Shown here: positions 29,216 to 37,827 of the stretch, one piece after another
Layout of the letters: each line of letters opens with the position of its first letter
Position numbering within the stretch: the stretch's first letter is position 1
From: Planctomycetota bacterium
GTDB taxonomy: Bacteria; Planctomycetota; UBA1135; UBA2386
Reading direction: 5' to 3'
Assembly (NCBI GenBank): GCA_028281765.1
Contig: JANQJF010000058.1
Span: forward strand, 62,001 to 126,000
DNA: 64,000 nucleotides
Position numbers and translations under genes: made by a program
The notes under the pieces: generated by a model
The model's database searches: none
Told to the model about the DNA's origin: nothing
The model's input: only the letters and a program-made list of their open reading frames with translations

Positions 29216-30496
29216 CTAGTTCACGAACCCCAGCACCGCGTCCAGCGTCGCATCACAGCGCACCGGCGCATTCCGGGTCGACTCGTCCAGCGCGTCCATC
29301 TCGCCCTTGTGGTATTGCACCACCGTGTCCGGATCCTTCATCAGGTGACCGGTCAGGATTCCGCATACGCGCTCGTCCGGCTGGATCACGCCTTCGGACA
29401 CCAGCCGCTTCGCGCCGGCCACCGTCGCGCACGATGCGGGTTCCGCCCCGATTCCGGCCGCGTCGACGTGCGCTTTGGCGTCGAGGATCTGCACGTCCGT
29501 GACCTCGGTCACGATGCCGGTGCTCGCGTCCACGCCCCGGAGGCTCTTCTGCCAAGACACCGGGTTGCCGATGCGGATCGCGGTCGCGATCGTCTCGGCG
29601 TTCTGCACGGGCACGAGCGGTTCGCCCTTCTGGAACGCGGTGTAGAAGGGGTTGGCGCCCTGCGCCTGCACGACCGCGATCTTCGGCAGCCGATCGATCC
29701 AACCGAGCTCACGCATCTCGAGGAGGCCCTTGCCGAGCGCCGCGCTGTTGCCGAGGTTGCCACCCGGCAACACGATCCAATCCGGCACCTGCCAGTCGAG
29801 ATCCTGCAGCATTTCGAAGCCGATGGCCTTCTGGCCTTCGATCCGGAACGGGTTGACCGAGTTCAGCAGGTACACGCCTTCTCGATCGCACACTTCCTGC
29901 ACGAGCTGCAGCGCCTTGTCGAAGTCGCCCGCGATCTGGATCGTCTGCGCGCCGAACGCGAGCGCCTGCGCGAGCTTGCCGTATGCGATCTTGCCGTCGG
30001 GGATGAACACGAACGCGCGCATGCCGGCCTCGGCCGCGTAGGCCGCCATCGACGCCGACGTGTTGCCGGTCGAGGCGCACGCGACGCGATCGGCGCCGAG
30101 GCGCTTCGCCATCGACATCGCGACGGTCATGCCGCGGTCCTTGAACGATCCCGTCGGGTTCTCGCCCTCGTGCTTGAGCCCGAGCCAGTCGAGACCGACG
30201 TACGACGCGAGCCGCGACGACTCGTAGAGGTTCGTCGCGCCCTCGGGCTTGCTCGCGATCCACTGCTCCTCGACAGGAAGGATCAGCTCGCGGAAACGCC
30301 ACACGCCCGACCGGTCGATCCGCTTCTTGGAGCTGAGTCGCGCGTCGAACGTCGCCAGGTCGACCTGCTCACCGACGCGCGCGAGGTCGTGCACGACATC
30401 GAGCGTCGCCCCAGTGTCCGAGTAGAACCGTCGGTCCAGACCGTCGTACTCGGTGCCGGTCTGTGTGCAGCGCAGTCGCCAGGGGACGGTGGTCAC
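29216..30496 (-). CDS. thrC: Threonine synthase
   Basis: A 426-residue PLP enzyme that converts O-phosphohomoserine to threonine. The PLP lysine lies in ENPTGSFKDRGMTV, and the phosphate-binding loop reads GGNLGNS. CASTGNTSAS is the other typical segment. The start is a GTG at 30496. It is the last gene of a leftward thrA-thrB-thrC run, 15 bases after thrB, as in the E. coli thr operon order. The 3' end abuts the palindrome that separates it from glnS, which may serve as its terminator. Confidence 0.96.
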   Translation of the reverse strand: MTTVPWRLRCTQTGTEYDGLDRRFYSDTGATLDVVHDLARVGEQVDLATFDARLSSKKRIDRSGVWRFRELILPVEEQWIASKPEGATNLYESSRLASYVGLDWLGLKHEGENPTGSFKDRGMTVAMSMAKRLGADRVACASTGNTSASMAAYAAEAGMRAFVFIPDGKIAYGKLAQALAFGAQTIQIAGDFDKALQLVQEVCDREGVYLLNSVNPFRIEGQKAIGFEMLQDLDWQVPDWIVLPGGNLGNSAALGKGLLEMRELGWIDRLPKIAVVQAQGANPFYTAFQKGEPLVPVQNAETIATAIRIGNPVSWQKSLRGVDASTGIVTEVTDVQILDAKAHVDAAGIGAEPASCATVAGAKRLVSEGVIQPDERVCGILTGHLMKDPDTVVQYHKGEMDALDESTRNAPVRCDATLDAVLGFVN

Positions 30497-30511
30497 TCGG
30501 AGAACTCCAGT

Positions 30512-31444
30512 TCAGACCCGGCGGGCACCGGGGCAGTCGGCGGGGGAAATCGAAGGGGTCGCGTCGAGCCCGGCGGCCTCGAACGCCGCGACCATTCCTT
30601 CGGCGACGCGGGTCGCAGTCACGCGGGAATGGCACAGCGCGAACACCGTGGGCCCTGCCCCACTGATCGACGCGCCGAGCGCGCCGGCTGTAGACGCCGC
30701 GGCGATCGCCGCGGCGCCTCCGGGGATCAGCGCCGCGCGGGCCGGTGCGACGACGTCGTCGAAGAGGCAGCGCCCGAGCAATCCGAGGTCGCCGCTGTAG
30801 CACGCGCTGACGAGGGCCGCGAGGTTGGCGCTGTTGCGCACCATGCCACTCAGCGGCACCTCGCTCGGGAGCGCCTCCCGCGCCTTCGCCGTCGGCAGCT
30901 CGAACGCGGGCGTCGCCGTGACGACGAGCAGACCCTCCGGGACCGGCAGTCGCACGATGTCGAGCGGGTCGACGGCGCGCACGAGGATCAGTCCTCCGAG
31001 CAGCGCCGGCGCGACGTTGTCGGCGTGGCGACCGGCGACGACCCCCTCGGCCTCGATGCACGGGTCGACGAGCTGCACCTTGCGCAGCGGCGCGCCGATC
31101 AGCAGGTTGACGGCATACGCCGCGGCCGCCGCGCTCGCCGCGGAGCTGCCGAGGCCCGAACCGATCGGGAGCCCCTTCTCGAGCTCGAGCTCGACCCCGA
31201 TGTCGACTCCAGCCGCGCGCAGCGTCGCGAGCGCCGCGACGCCGGCCGTGTTCTTCTCGGCCTCGGTCGGCAGGGAGGCGCCGCGCACGGACGCGATCCG
31301 CACCCCGGTCGCACCCGTCGGCAGCGCGCGCGCCGTGACGGTGTCGCCGGGCCCGTCGAGCGCGAGGCCCAGGACATCGAAGCCCGGACCGAGGTTGGCG
31401 ACCGTCGCCGGGGCGAAGACTCGAATCGCGTCGCGTTCGATCAT
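30512..31444 (-). CDS. thrB: Homoserine kinase
   Basis: A 310-residue GHMP kinase that phosphorylates homoserine. Signature segments are APATVANLGPGFDVLGLAL near the N-terminus, the ATP loop GLPIGSGLGSSAASAAAAA, and the late GAGPTVFALC. The ATG at 31444 is chosen because it overlaps the thrA stop by 4 bases (ATGA) and the domain begins there; the longer open frame upstream only shadows thrA. It sits between thrA and thrC in one operon, so homoserine, its phosphate and threonine are made by adjacent genes. Confidence 0.95.
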   Translation of the reverse strand: MIERDAIRVFAPATVANLGPGFDVLGLALDGPGDTVTARALPTGATGVRIASVRGASLPTEAEKNTAGVAALATLRAAGVDIGVELELEKGLPIGSGLGSSAASAAAAAYAVNLLIGAPLRKVQLVDPCIEAEGVVAGRHADNVAPALLGGLILVRAVDPLDIVRLPVPEGLLVVTATPAFELPTAKAREALPSEVPLSGMVRNSANLAALVSACYSGDLGLLGRCLFDDVVAPARAALIPGGAAAIAAASTAGALGASISGAGPTVFALCHSRVTATRVAEGMVAAFEAAGLDATPSISPADCPGARRV

Positions 31445-33969
31445 GGCTGCTGCCTCTCCGCTGCGATCCGCAGGATGTCGGACAGGACGCCCATCGCCGT
31501 GACTTCGACGCCTGCGCCCGGGCCGCTCACGACGAGGGGCCGATCGTGATACCGCTCGCTGTGGACGACGATCATGTTGTCGGGGCCGCGCAGCATGCCG
31601 AGCGGTGAATCCTGCGGCACTTCGGTCAAACCGACACGGATTCCGTCGGGGTCGACGCGCGCGACGTAGCGCAGCGCGTTGCCGTTCTCCTGACAAGAGC
31701 GGACGCGGGCCTGGATCGCATCGTCGTACTCGTCCCGCAGTCGAGCGAGGAACTCCTCGCGCGGCAGTCCGCGCAACGACTCGTCGACGATGCCCTCGCG
31801 AGCGACCGGCAGCGCCCCGGTATCCATTCCCGCGAGTCGCGCGAGGATGATCGCCTTCCGCTCGACGTCGGCGCCACCGAGGTCCTCGTACGGATCGGGC
31901 TCGGTAAACCCCGCCTCGACGGCTTCGGCAACCGCAGCGGAAAGCGCGACGCTCTCCCCGAGCCGAGTCATCAAGAAGCCGAGCGTACCCGACAGACAGC
32001 CCTCGGCGCTGCGCAGTCGATCCCCGGTCGCGAGCAGCATCTCGATCGTGTCGACGACGGGCAATCCCGCGCCGACGGTCGCCTCCGAGCGCAGCCGCAC
32101 GCCGGCACCACTGGCTTCGCACGACAGCTCCGCGAACCGATCGAAGTCCGACGCGAGCGGCTCCTTGTTCGCGGTGACGACGTCGCAGCCGAGCTGCATC
32201 GCTTCGAGCCAGGTCTTGTCCGCGCCCGAGTCGTTCGAGACGTCGACGAGAACCGGCCGGCGAATGCGCCACTCCAGCGCACGCCGCACCATCTCACCCG
32301 GATCCGCGCACGCCTGCGCGCCGGGCAAGTCGGCGATGCGTCCGCCGTCCGCCTTCGCGGCCGAAGCGCTGGCGAGCGACTCGAGGTCGATGCCACGCGG
32401 TTCGAACAGGTAGCCGCTGCGGTCGCAGAGTGCGACGATGCGCGGCTCGAGACCGAAGCGCGCGACGACGTGCGCGTGGCGGCGCTCGACGAGTTCGATC
32501 AGCGCACGACCGATCTGGCCGCAGCCTACGAGCAGCAGCGCGAAGCCGGACGGCGATTCTTCGCCGGTGTCGCGACGGTGCAGGCGCCACTCGCGGTGCA
32601 GCGCGCGCACCGCATCGTCGACCTCACCCCCGTCGACGGCCAATGAGATGTTCAGCTCGCTCGAACCCTGCGCGATCGCGAGGACATTCACACCACGATT
32701 GCCGAGGGCCGTGAAGATGCCCCGCGCGACGCCCGGCGTGTGCGCCATGCCGAGCCCCACCGCGGCGACGATGCCGACGTCGCGGCGCACGACGATCTCC
32801 TCGACGTCACCGTGCGAGATGTCCGCGCCGAACGCCCGCTTGAGCGCGATCTCGGCCGCGACCGCGTCGTCCTCGGCAACCGCCAGACAAATCGACGACT
32901 CCGAGCTCGACTGGCTGATCATCGTGACGCTGATCCCTTCGGCCGCGAGCGCTCCGAACACCCGCGCCGCGACGCCGGGGACCCCGGCCATGCCCTTGCC
33001 TTCGATCGAGATCAGCGCGCGCGAACGCACCGCGCTGATCGCCTTGACCGGATGCGATCCGGGCGAGAAGCGGCCGTCGACGACCGTGCCCTTCGCGTCG
33101 GGCTGCATCGTGTTCCGGATCACGATCGGGATGCCGTGCGGCGCCAGCGGAATGATCGTCCGCTGGTGCATGACCTTGGCGCCGTAGTAGGACAGCTCGC
33201 CGGCTTCGCGGTAATTGAGATGCGCGATCGAGCGCGCTTCCGGCACGACCCGCGGATCCGCGGTGAACACGCCGTCGACGTCGGTCCAGATCGTGACCTC
33301 GTCGGCCCGCAGCGCGCCGCCGATCAGTGTCGCGGAATAGTCGGAACCGCCGCGACCGAGCACCGTCGTCGCGCCGTCGGGCCCCCGTCCGCAGAACCCG
33401 GTCACGATCGGGATCTCCCCAGCTTCGAGCCGCGGCTCGAGCGCCGCACAGATCGAGCGATCGCAGACGCCGTGCAGCGGCGACGCCTCGTCGTGCCGAT
33501 CGTCGGTGTCGACGAAGCGATCCGCGTCCATCGCGACGGCGGCGAGACCGTGCTCCCGGACCGCGAGGGCAAGCAGTCGCGCCGCGACTTTCTCACCCGT
33601 CGACAGGATCGCGGCTCGCGTGCGCGGCGTGATCTCGCGCAGCCACGCGACCGCGCGCAGCAGCTCGTCGAGTTCCGCGTGCAGCAGGTCGATCGCCTCG
33701 CGCACGTTGGCGTCGTCGCCGAGCGCGACGAGAGTCTCTTCGTGTCGCTGCCGGATCGGTTCGAGTTCGGCGATCGCCGCGTCCCGCTCGCCGGTGCCGG
33801 CGCGCTCGACCGCGGCGATCAGGGCATTGGTCACGCCCGACATCGCCGACGTCACGATCACGAGCCCGGATCGCCGGGCCGCGTCCGCGACGAGCGCCGC
33901 GGCCTCGCGGATCCGCTCCGCGCTGCCGACGCTCGTGCCGCCGAACTTGTGAACCTCCCTGCGTTGCAT
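31441..33969 (-). CDS. thrA: Bifunctional aspartokinase/homoserine dehydrogenase
   Basis: An 842-residue fusion. The aspartokinase half begins KFGGTSVGSAERI and carries the FCGRGPDGATTVLGRGGSD active-site region. ACT-type regulatory segments follow at about 310-460 (ISIEGKGMAGVPG and VAAVGLGMAHTPGVA), which implies feedback control by threonine as in E. coli ThrA. The homoserine dehydrogenase half has a nucleotide-binding GCGQIG, then VVTANKEPLAS and a catalytic stretch EPDPYEDLGGADVERKAII. Length is close to the 820 residues of E. coli ThrA. It starts 9 bases after the glycosyltransferase gene and overlaps thrB. Confidence 0.96.
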   Translation of the reverse strand: MQRREVHKFGGTSVGSAERIREAAALVADAARRSGLVIVTSAMSGVTNALIAAVERAGTGERDAAIAELEPIRQRHEETLVALGDDANVREAIDLLHAELDELLRAVAWLREITPRTRAAILSTGEKVAARLLALAVREHGLAAVAMDADRFVDTDDRHDEASPLHGVCDRSICAALEPRLEAGEIPIVTGFCGRGPDGATTVLGRGGSDYSATLIGGALRADEVTIWTDVDGVFTADPRVVPEARSIAHLNYREAGELSYYGAKVMHQRTIIPLAPHGIPIVIRNTMQPDAKGTVVDGRFSPGSHPVKAISAVRSRALISIEGKGMAGVPGVAARVFGALAAEGISVTMISQSSSESSICLAVAEDDAVAAEIALKRAFGADISHGDVEEIVVRRDVGIVAAVGLGMAHTPGVARGIFTALGNRGVNVLAIAQGSSELNISLAVDGGEVDDAVRALHREWRLHRRDTGEESPSGFALLLVGCGQIGRALIELVERRHAHVVARFGLEPRIVALCDRSGYLFEPRGIDLESLASASAAKADGGRIADLPGAQACADPGEMVRRALEWRIRRPVLVDVSNDSGADKTWLEAMQLGCDVVTANKEPLASDFDRFAELSCEASGAGVRLRSEATVGAGLPVVDTIEMLLATGDRLRSAEGCLSGTLGFLMTRLGESVALSAAVAEAVEAGFTEPDPYEDLGGADVERKAIILARLAGMDTGALPVAREGIVDESLRGLPREEFLARLRDEYDDAIQARVRSCQENGNALRYVARVDPDGIRVGLTEVPQDSPLGMLRGPDNMIVVHSERYHDRPLVVSGPGAGVEVTAMGVLSDILRIAAERQQP

Positions 33970-33978
33970 GCGAAGAGG

Positions 33979-35076
33979 CTATTCTCGGCTTTTCAGCACG
34001 TCCAAGTACAGCTGGATGTACGCGCCGAAGCAGGCGTCCAGCTCGAACTCGGACTCGACCTTGGCCCGGTTTGCGGCGCCCAGCTCTCGTCTCACGGCCG
34101 CGTCCTCGGCCATCCGGTCGAAGGCGGAGGCCAGCGCGTCCGGCGAGTGCAGATCGCCGATCCACTCCCGGTTCGGCTCCGAGACCATCGACCGCACGTC
34201 GCCGACGTTCGTGCCGACGACGGGCAGCGCGGTCGCCATCGCCTCGAGCAGGGCGATCGGCATCTGCTCGGTCCGAGACGAGATCACGAACACGTCGATC
34301 TCGCGGTACTCCGGCGCGGTATCGCGCACGTCCCCGATGAAGTCGACCAGGTCCGCGACCCCACGCTCGGCGGCGAGCGCCCGCACCGCGTCCATCTCGC
34401 TACCGTCGCCGACCAGCCGCAGCCGCGACCTGCTGCGGCATCGGGCCCGCGAAAACGCTTCGACCGCGAGCGCCTGGTTCTTCTCCGGCCGAATCCGGCC
34501 GACCAGACCGAACACGAGGTGGCTCCGCTCCGATGGCGAATCCGCCGGCGCGAACCGCTGCAGATCGACGCCGTTCGGCAGGTAGCGCAGTCGACTCTCC
34601 GGCTGCTTCCAGTGGCGCCGGCCGATCTCGAACAGGTTTCGCGACGGCACGATCACCGCCTCGCAGTGGCGCAAGAACCCCCGCCGGAACCAGATCCGAC
34701 GCTTGAGCATCTTCGCCGACTCTTCCGGACCGAAGCCGTCCTCGTGATGCACCATCGGGATGCGCTCGAGGCGTCCGGCCAGGACCCACTCGATCGAACC
34801 CCAGTTGTACGTCATCAACAGATCCGGCCGCTCCCGGCGCAGGAGCTGACGCATCTGCTTCACTCGGCCCCACGGCTTGCCCGTCGGCGCCGGATCCCCG
34901 ATCCGCACGACCTCGGCCGGCCCGGGCATTCGCACGAGGCAGTCGAAGTTGCCGTCGAGCGGGTAGACGAGGTGCCGCGTCCCGTCGGGCATCATCGGCA
35001 TCAGCGTCACGACCCGCATTTCCCGGCCACCAGTGCCAAAAGAGGGAGCCACGTGCAGGATCGTCGCAGACGACAT
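33979..35076 (-). CDS. GT4-type glycosyltransferase
   Basis: A 365-residue GT-B glycosyltransferase. The N-terminal domain opens ILHVAPSFGTGGREMRVV. The donor-binding domain has YLPNGVDLQRFAP, the strand FGLVGRIRPEKNQALAVEAF and the E-x7-E motif near TEQMPIALLEAMA, all typical of family GT4. The ATG at 35076 is supported by a promoter-like pair just upstream (TTGACT, 17 bases, GAACCT, 6 bases, ATG); the longer frame to 35385 is not needed. It probably adds a sugar to an envelope glycan. It is 9 bases upstream of thrA, an odd partner for an amino-acid operon. Confidence 0.88.
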   Translation of the reverse strand: MSSATILHVAPSFGTGGREMRVVTLMPMMPDGTRHLVYPLDGNFDCLVRMPGPAEVVRIGDPAPTGKPWGRVKQMRQLLRRERPDLLMTYNWGSIEWVLAGRLERIPMVHHEDGFGPEESAKMLKRRIWFRRGFLRHCEAVIVPSRNLFEIGRRHWKQPESRLRYLPNGVDLQRFAPADSPSERSHLVFGLVGRIRPEKNQALAVEAFSRARCRSRSRLRLVGDGSEMDAVRALAAERGVADLVDFIGDVRDTAPEYREIDVFVISSRTEQMPIALLEAMATALPVVGTNVGDVRSMVSEPNREWIGDLHSPDALASAFDRMAEDAAVRRELGAANRAKVESEFELDACFGAYIQLYLDVLKSRE

Positions 35077-35082
35077 GCCGGC

Positions 35083-35111
35083 AGGTTCAGCCCGCTGACG
35101 ATCGAAGTCAA
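35083..35111 (-). promoter_or_regulatory. Sigma-70-like promoter, leaderless spacing
   Basis: Reading leftward, TTGACT (35106-35111) is followed after 17 bases by GAACCT (35083-35088), which ends 6 bases before the ATG at 35076. The -35 is strong, the -10 weak. It would drive the glycosyltransferase-thrABC run. Confidence 0.45.
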
Positions 35112-35128
35112 CGTCGCGACCAACACAA

Positions 35129-35192
35129 CCCGTGCCCCCGCCCGTGCCCGAAACGCGCCCCACTTGCCCTTGCCATTGCCCTTGCCTTCGCC
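35129..35192 (+). repeat. Simple CCCGTG/CCCTTGC-type hexamer runs
   Basis: Two short imperfect runs occupy the divergent gap: CCCGTGCCC units at 35129-35150 and CTTGCC/ATTGCC units at 35163-35192. Similar GC-rich hexamer runs occur near 54846 and at 61636-61660. They look like slippage-prone simple sequence. One TTGCCT could act as a -35 for the downstream TAGGAT. Confidence 0.4.
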
Positions 35193-35202
35193 TGCGAAGC
35201 CT

Positions 35203-35208
35203 TAGGAT
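35203..35208 (+). promoter_or_regulatory. -10-like hexamer, leaderless spacing
   Basis: TAGGAT followed by six C residues and then the ATG at 35215. Possible -35 TTGCCT at 35182-35187, with a short 15-base spacer. Confidence 0.42.
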
Positions 35209-35214
35209 CCCCCC

Positions 35215-36375
35215 ATGACCGACCGCCACCACCTCGGCACTCGCATCATCCATACCGGGGAACCGCGCATCGACGGCAGCGCCGTTCCGCCGATCTTCCA
35301 GAGCACGGTGTTCGAGCAGTCGGAGCCGGACCCGAGCTACGACTCGGTCCGATACCCCCGCCTCAACAACACCCCCAACCACCACGTCGTCGCGGCAAAG
35401 CTCGCGGACCTCGAGGGCGCGGAGGCGGCGGTCGTCACCGCGAGCGGCATGGCCGCGATCTCGACCGTGATCCTATGGTGCCTGCGCGGCGGCGGCCACG
35501 CGCTGTTCCAGAACGGCCTCTACGGCGGCACCCACGGCCTCGTGCACCATCAGCTCGCCCACTTCGGCATGAGCGCGAGCACGATCGAGGCGCGCGACCC
35601 CGCGAGCTGGGAGGCCGCGCTGCGCCCCGAGACCAAGTTGATCTACGTCGAGAGCCTGACGAACCCGCTGTGTCAGGTCATCGACCACCGGAAGGTCGTC
35701 GACTTCGCGAAGCAGCACGGGCTGATCTCGGTCATCGACAACACGTTCGCGTCACCGATGAACTTCCGCGCCGTCGACTTCGGCTACGACATCGCCGTCC
35801 ACAGCGCGACCAAGTACCTGAACGGCCACTCTGACCTGTGCGCCGGTGCGATCGCTGGCGACAGAGGGCGCGTCGACGACATCGTCCACCTGCTCAACCT
35901 CTTGGGCGGTTCGCTCGACGCGATGGGCTGCTACCTGCTGCACCGCGGCCTGCGCACGCTCGAGCTGCGCGTCGGCCGACAGAACGAGACCGCACGCCGG
36001 CTCGCGACGTTCTTGTCCGAGCACGACGCGGTCGAACGGGTCCACCACCCGACCCTTCCAGACCACCCCGACCACGCGCTCGCCAAGGAGCTGCTCGCCG
36101 ACTGCGGCGGCGTGCTGGCGTTCGAGCCCGCCGGCGGCGTCGACGCCGCGATGAAAGTCATCGAGGCGCTCGAACTGCCGATCCACGGCCCGAGCCTCGG
36201 CGGCCCGGAGACTCTCGTGACCCGGCCGTGCAAGACGTCGCACGCGGGGCTCAGCCCGTCCGAACGTGAGGGCCTCGGGATCGCCGACCACCTGATCCGC
36301 ATCGCGGTCGGCCTCGAACACGTCGACGACCTGTGCGCGGACTTCGACCGCGCCCTGCGAGCCACGCGAACTTGA
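35215..36375 (+). CDS. Cystathionine gamma-synthase/beta-lyase family PLP enzyme
   Basis: A 386-residue Cys/Met-metabolism PLP enzyme. The N-terminus has TRIIHTGEPRIDGSAVPPI and the cofactor lysine is in HSATKYLNGHSD. YVESLTNPLCQVID and GCYLLHRGLRTLELRVGRQ are family hallmarks, and the C-terminus carries THAGLSP-like SHAGLSPSER. It makes or cleaves cystathionine between cysteine and homocysteine; the sequence alone does not settle synthase, beta-lyase or methionine gamma-lyase. Supply of phosphohomoserine or homoserine by the adjacent divergent thr genes fits a methionine role. Its stop overlaps the next gene's TTG start. Confidence 0.92.
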   Translation: MTDRHHLGTRIIHTGEPRIDGSAVPPIFQSTVFEQSEPDPSYDSVRYPRLNNTPNHHVVAAKLADLEGAEAAVVTASGMAAISTVILWCLRGGGHALFQNGLYGGTHGLVHHQLAHFGMSASTIEARDPASWEAALRPETKLIYVESLTNPLCQVIDHRKVVDFAKQHGLISVIDNTFASPMNFRAVDFGYDIAVHSATKYLNGHSDLCAGAIAGDRGRVDDIVHLLNLLGGSLDAMGCYLLHRGLRTLELRVGRQNETARRLATFLSEHDAVERVHHPTLPDHPDHALAKELLADCGGVLAFEPAGGVDAAMKVIEALELPIHGPSLGGPETLVTRPCKTSHAGLSPSEREGLGIADHLIRIAVGLEHVDDLCADFDRALRATRT

Positions 36376-37811
36376 TCGAGATCCTCCTCAGCGCGACGGC
36401 CATCGCAATCCACGCCGGGGCCGTCCTGAGTCTGCTCCTCTACGAACGGCGGCAGCCGTCGGCGACCCTCGCGTGGGTGCTCGCGTTGATCTTCCTGCCG
36501 TTCGTCGGCCTCTTCCTGTTCTTCCTCGTCGGCCGCCCGGCGAGCCGTCGGATCGCCGGACGCTACGCCGAGGTCGTCGAACGCGTCGAGAAGGCGCTCG
36601 AAGCTCACGCGTTCCGCGCAAAGGCCACGGGTCGAGAGCCGACCGATCTCGATCCCCGGGAAGACTCGCTGCTCCGGCTGACCCAACGACTGTCCTCGAC
36701 GCCGTCGAGCCACTGCAACCACACGGAGATGCTCGTCGACGGACGCGCCACCTACACCTCGATGGCCGAGGCCGTCGCGGGCGCGCGTCACCACGTGCAC
36801 GTCGAGTTCTACATCATCCAACCGGACGAGACGGGCCAGCGCATGCGCGAGCTCCTCGTCGAGAAGGCGGAGCAGGGCGTGCAGGTGCGCGTGCTCTGCG
36901 ACGCGGTCGGCAGCGGCAACCTGCCGGCCGACTTCTGGGCCGCGCTCCACGCCGCGGGCGGCCAATCCGGCTGGTTCCGCCCCGTCGCCAAGATCCTGAC
37001 GCGCCTACCGTTCCGCGACCGCATCGACTTCCGGAACCACCGCAAGATCGTCATCACCGACGGGCGGATCGGTTTCACCGGCGGCATCAACGTCGGCAAG
37101 GAGTACCTCGGCCTGGATCCGGCGCTCGGCGAATGGCGCGACACCCACGTGCGCATCGAAGGTCCGGCCGTGCTCGGCCTGCAGAAGGTGTTCGTCGAGG
37201 ACTGGCTCGCGGCCACCGACGAGCTGCTCGCGGACGAGTCGCTGTTCCCCGATCCGGACGACGACTGCGGCACCGACCACGTGCAGGTCGTCGATTCGGG
37301 CCCGGACCGCGTGTGGTCGCCGATCGAACAGGCGTTCGCGCACGCGTTCGCCCTGTCCCGGGATCGCCTCTGGATCACGAGCCCCTACTTCGTCCCGAGC
37401 GTCCCCGTCGAGTCGGCGCTGACCGCGGCCGCGCTCCGCGGCGTCGACGTTCGCCTGCTCGTACCGCTGCGACCGGACAAGGGCTTCGTCATGATGGCCG
37501 CGGAGTCCTACTTCCCGAACCTGCTGCGCGCCGGGGTGAAGATCTTCCAATACGAACGGGGGTTCGTGCACGCGAAGACCCTCGTCGTCGACGACTGGCT
37601 CGCGACGATCGGCTCCGCGAACATGGACATCCGGAGTTTCCACCTGAACTACGAGCTGGACGCGTTCCTGTTCGGGGAGGAGCCCGCCAGCCAGCTGGCC
37701 GAGCAGTTTGAGCGCGACCTCGCGTCGGCCCGTCCGCTGACCGCAGTTTCTTCGAAGATTCACCGCCGCTTGCTGCGCGCGGGTGCGAGAATGCTCTCGC
37801 CCCTCCTCTGA
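36372..37811 (+). CDS. cls: Cardiolipin synthase (phospholipase D family)
   Basis: About 479 residues from a TTG at 36372 that overlaps the upstream stop (TTGA); an ATG at 36333 is an alternative. Two N-terminal membrane helices (AIAIHAGAVLSLLLY and LAWVLALIFLPFVGLFLFFL) are followed by two HKD catalytic motifs: NHRKIVITDGRIGFTGGINV and HAKTLVVDDWLATIGSANMD. This is the complete architecture of bacterial cardiolipin synthases, which join phosphatidylglycerol molecules at the inner membrane. Length is close to E. coli Cls (486). Functional link to the preceding PLP enzyme is not apparent. Confidence 0.93.
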   Translation: MIEILLSATAIAIHAGAVLSLLLYERRQPSATLAWVLALIFLPFVGLFLFFLVGRPASRRIAGRYAEVVERVEKALEAHAFRAKATGREPTDLDPREDSLLRLTQRLSSTPSSHCNHTEMLVDGRATYTSMAEAVAGARHHVHVEFYIIQPDETGQRMRELLVEKAEQGVQVRVLCDAVGSGNLPADFWAALHAAGGQSGWFRPVAKILTRLPFRDRIDFRNHRKIVITDGRIGFTGGINVGKEYLGLDPALGEWRDTHVRIEGPAVLGLQKVFVEDWLAATDELLADESLFPDPDDDCGTDHVQVVDSGPDRVWSPIEQAFAHAFALSRDRLWITSPYFVPSVPVESALTAAALRGVDVRLLVPLRPDKGFVMMAAESYFPNLLRAGVKIFQYERGFVHAKTLVVDDWLATIGSANMDIRSFHLNYELDAFLFGEEPASQLAEQFERDLASARPLTAVSSKIHRRLLRAGARMLSPLL

Positions 37812-37827
37812 GAATCCCCCCACCCGC

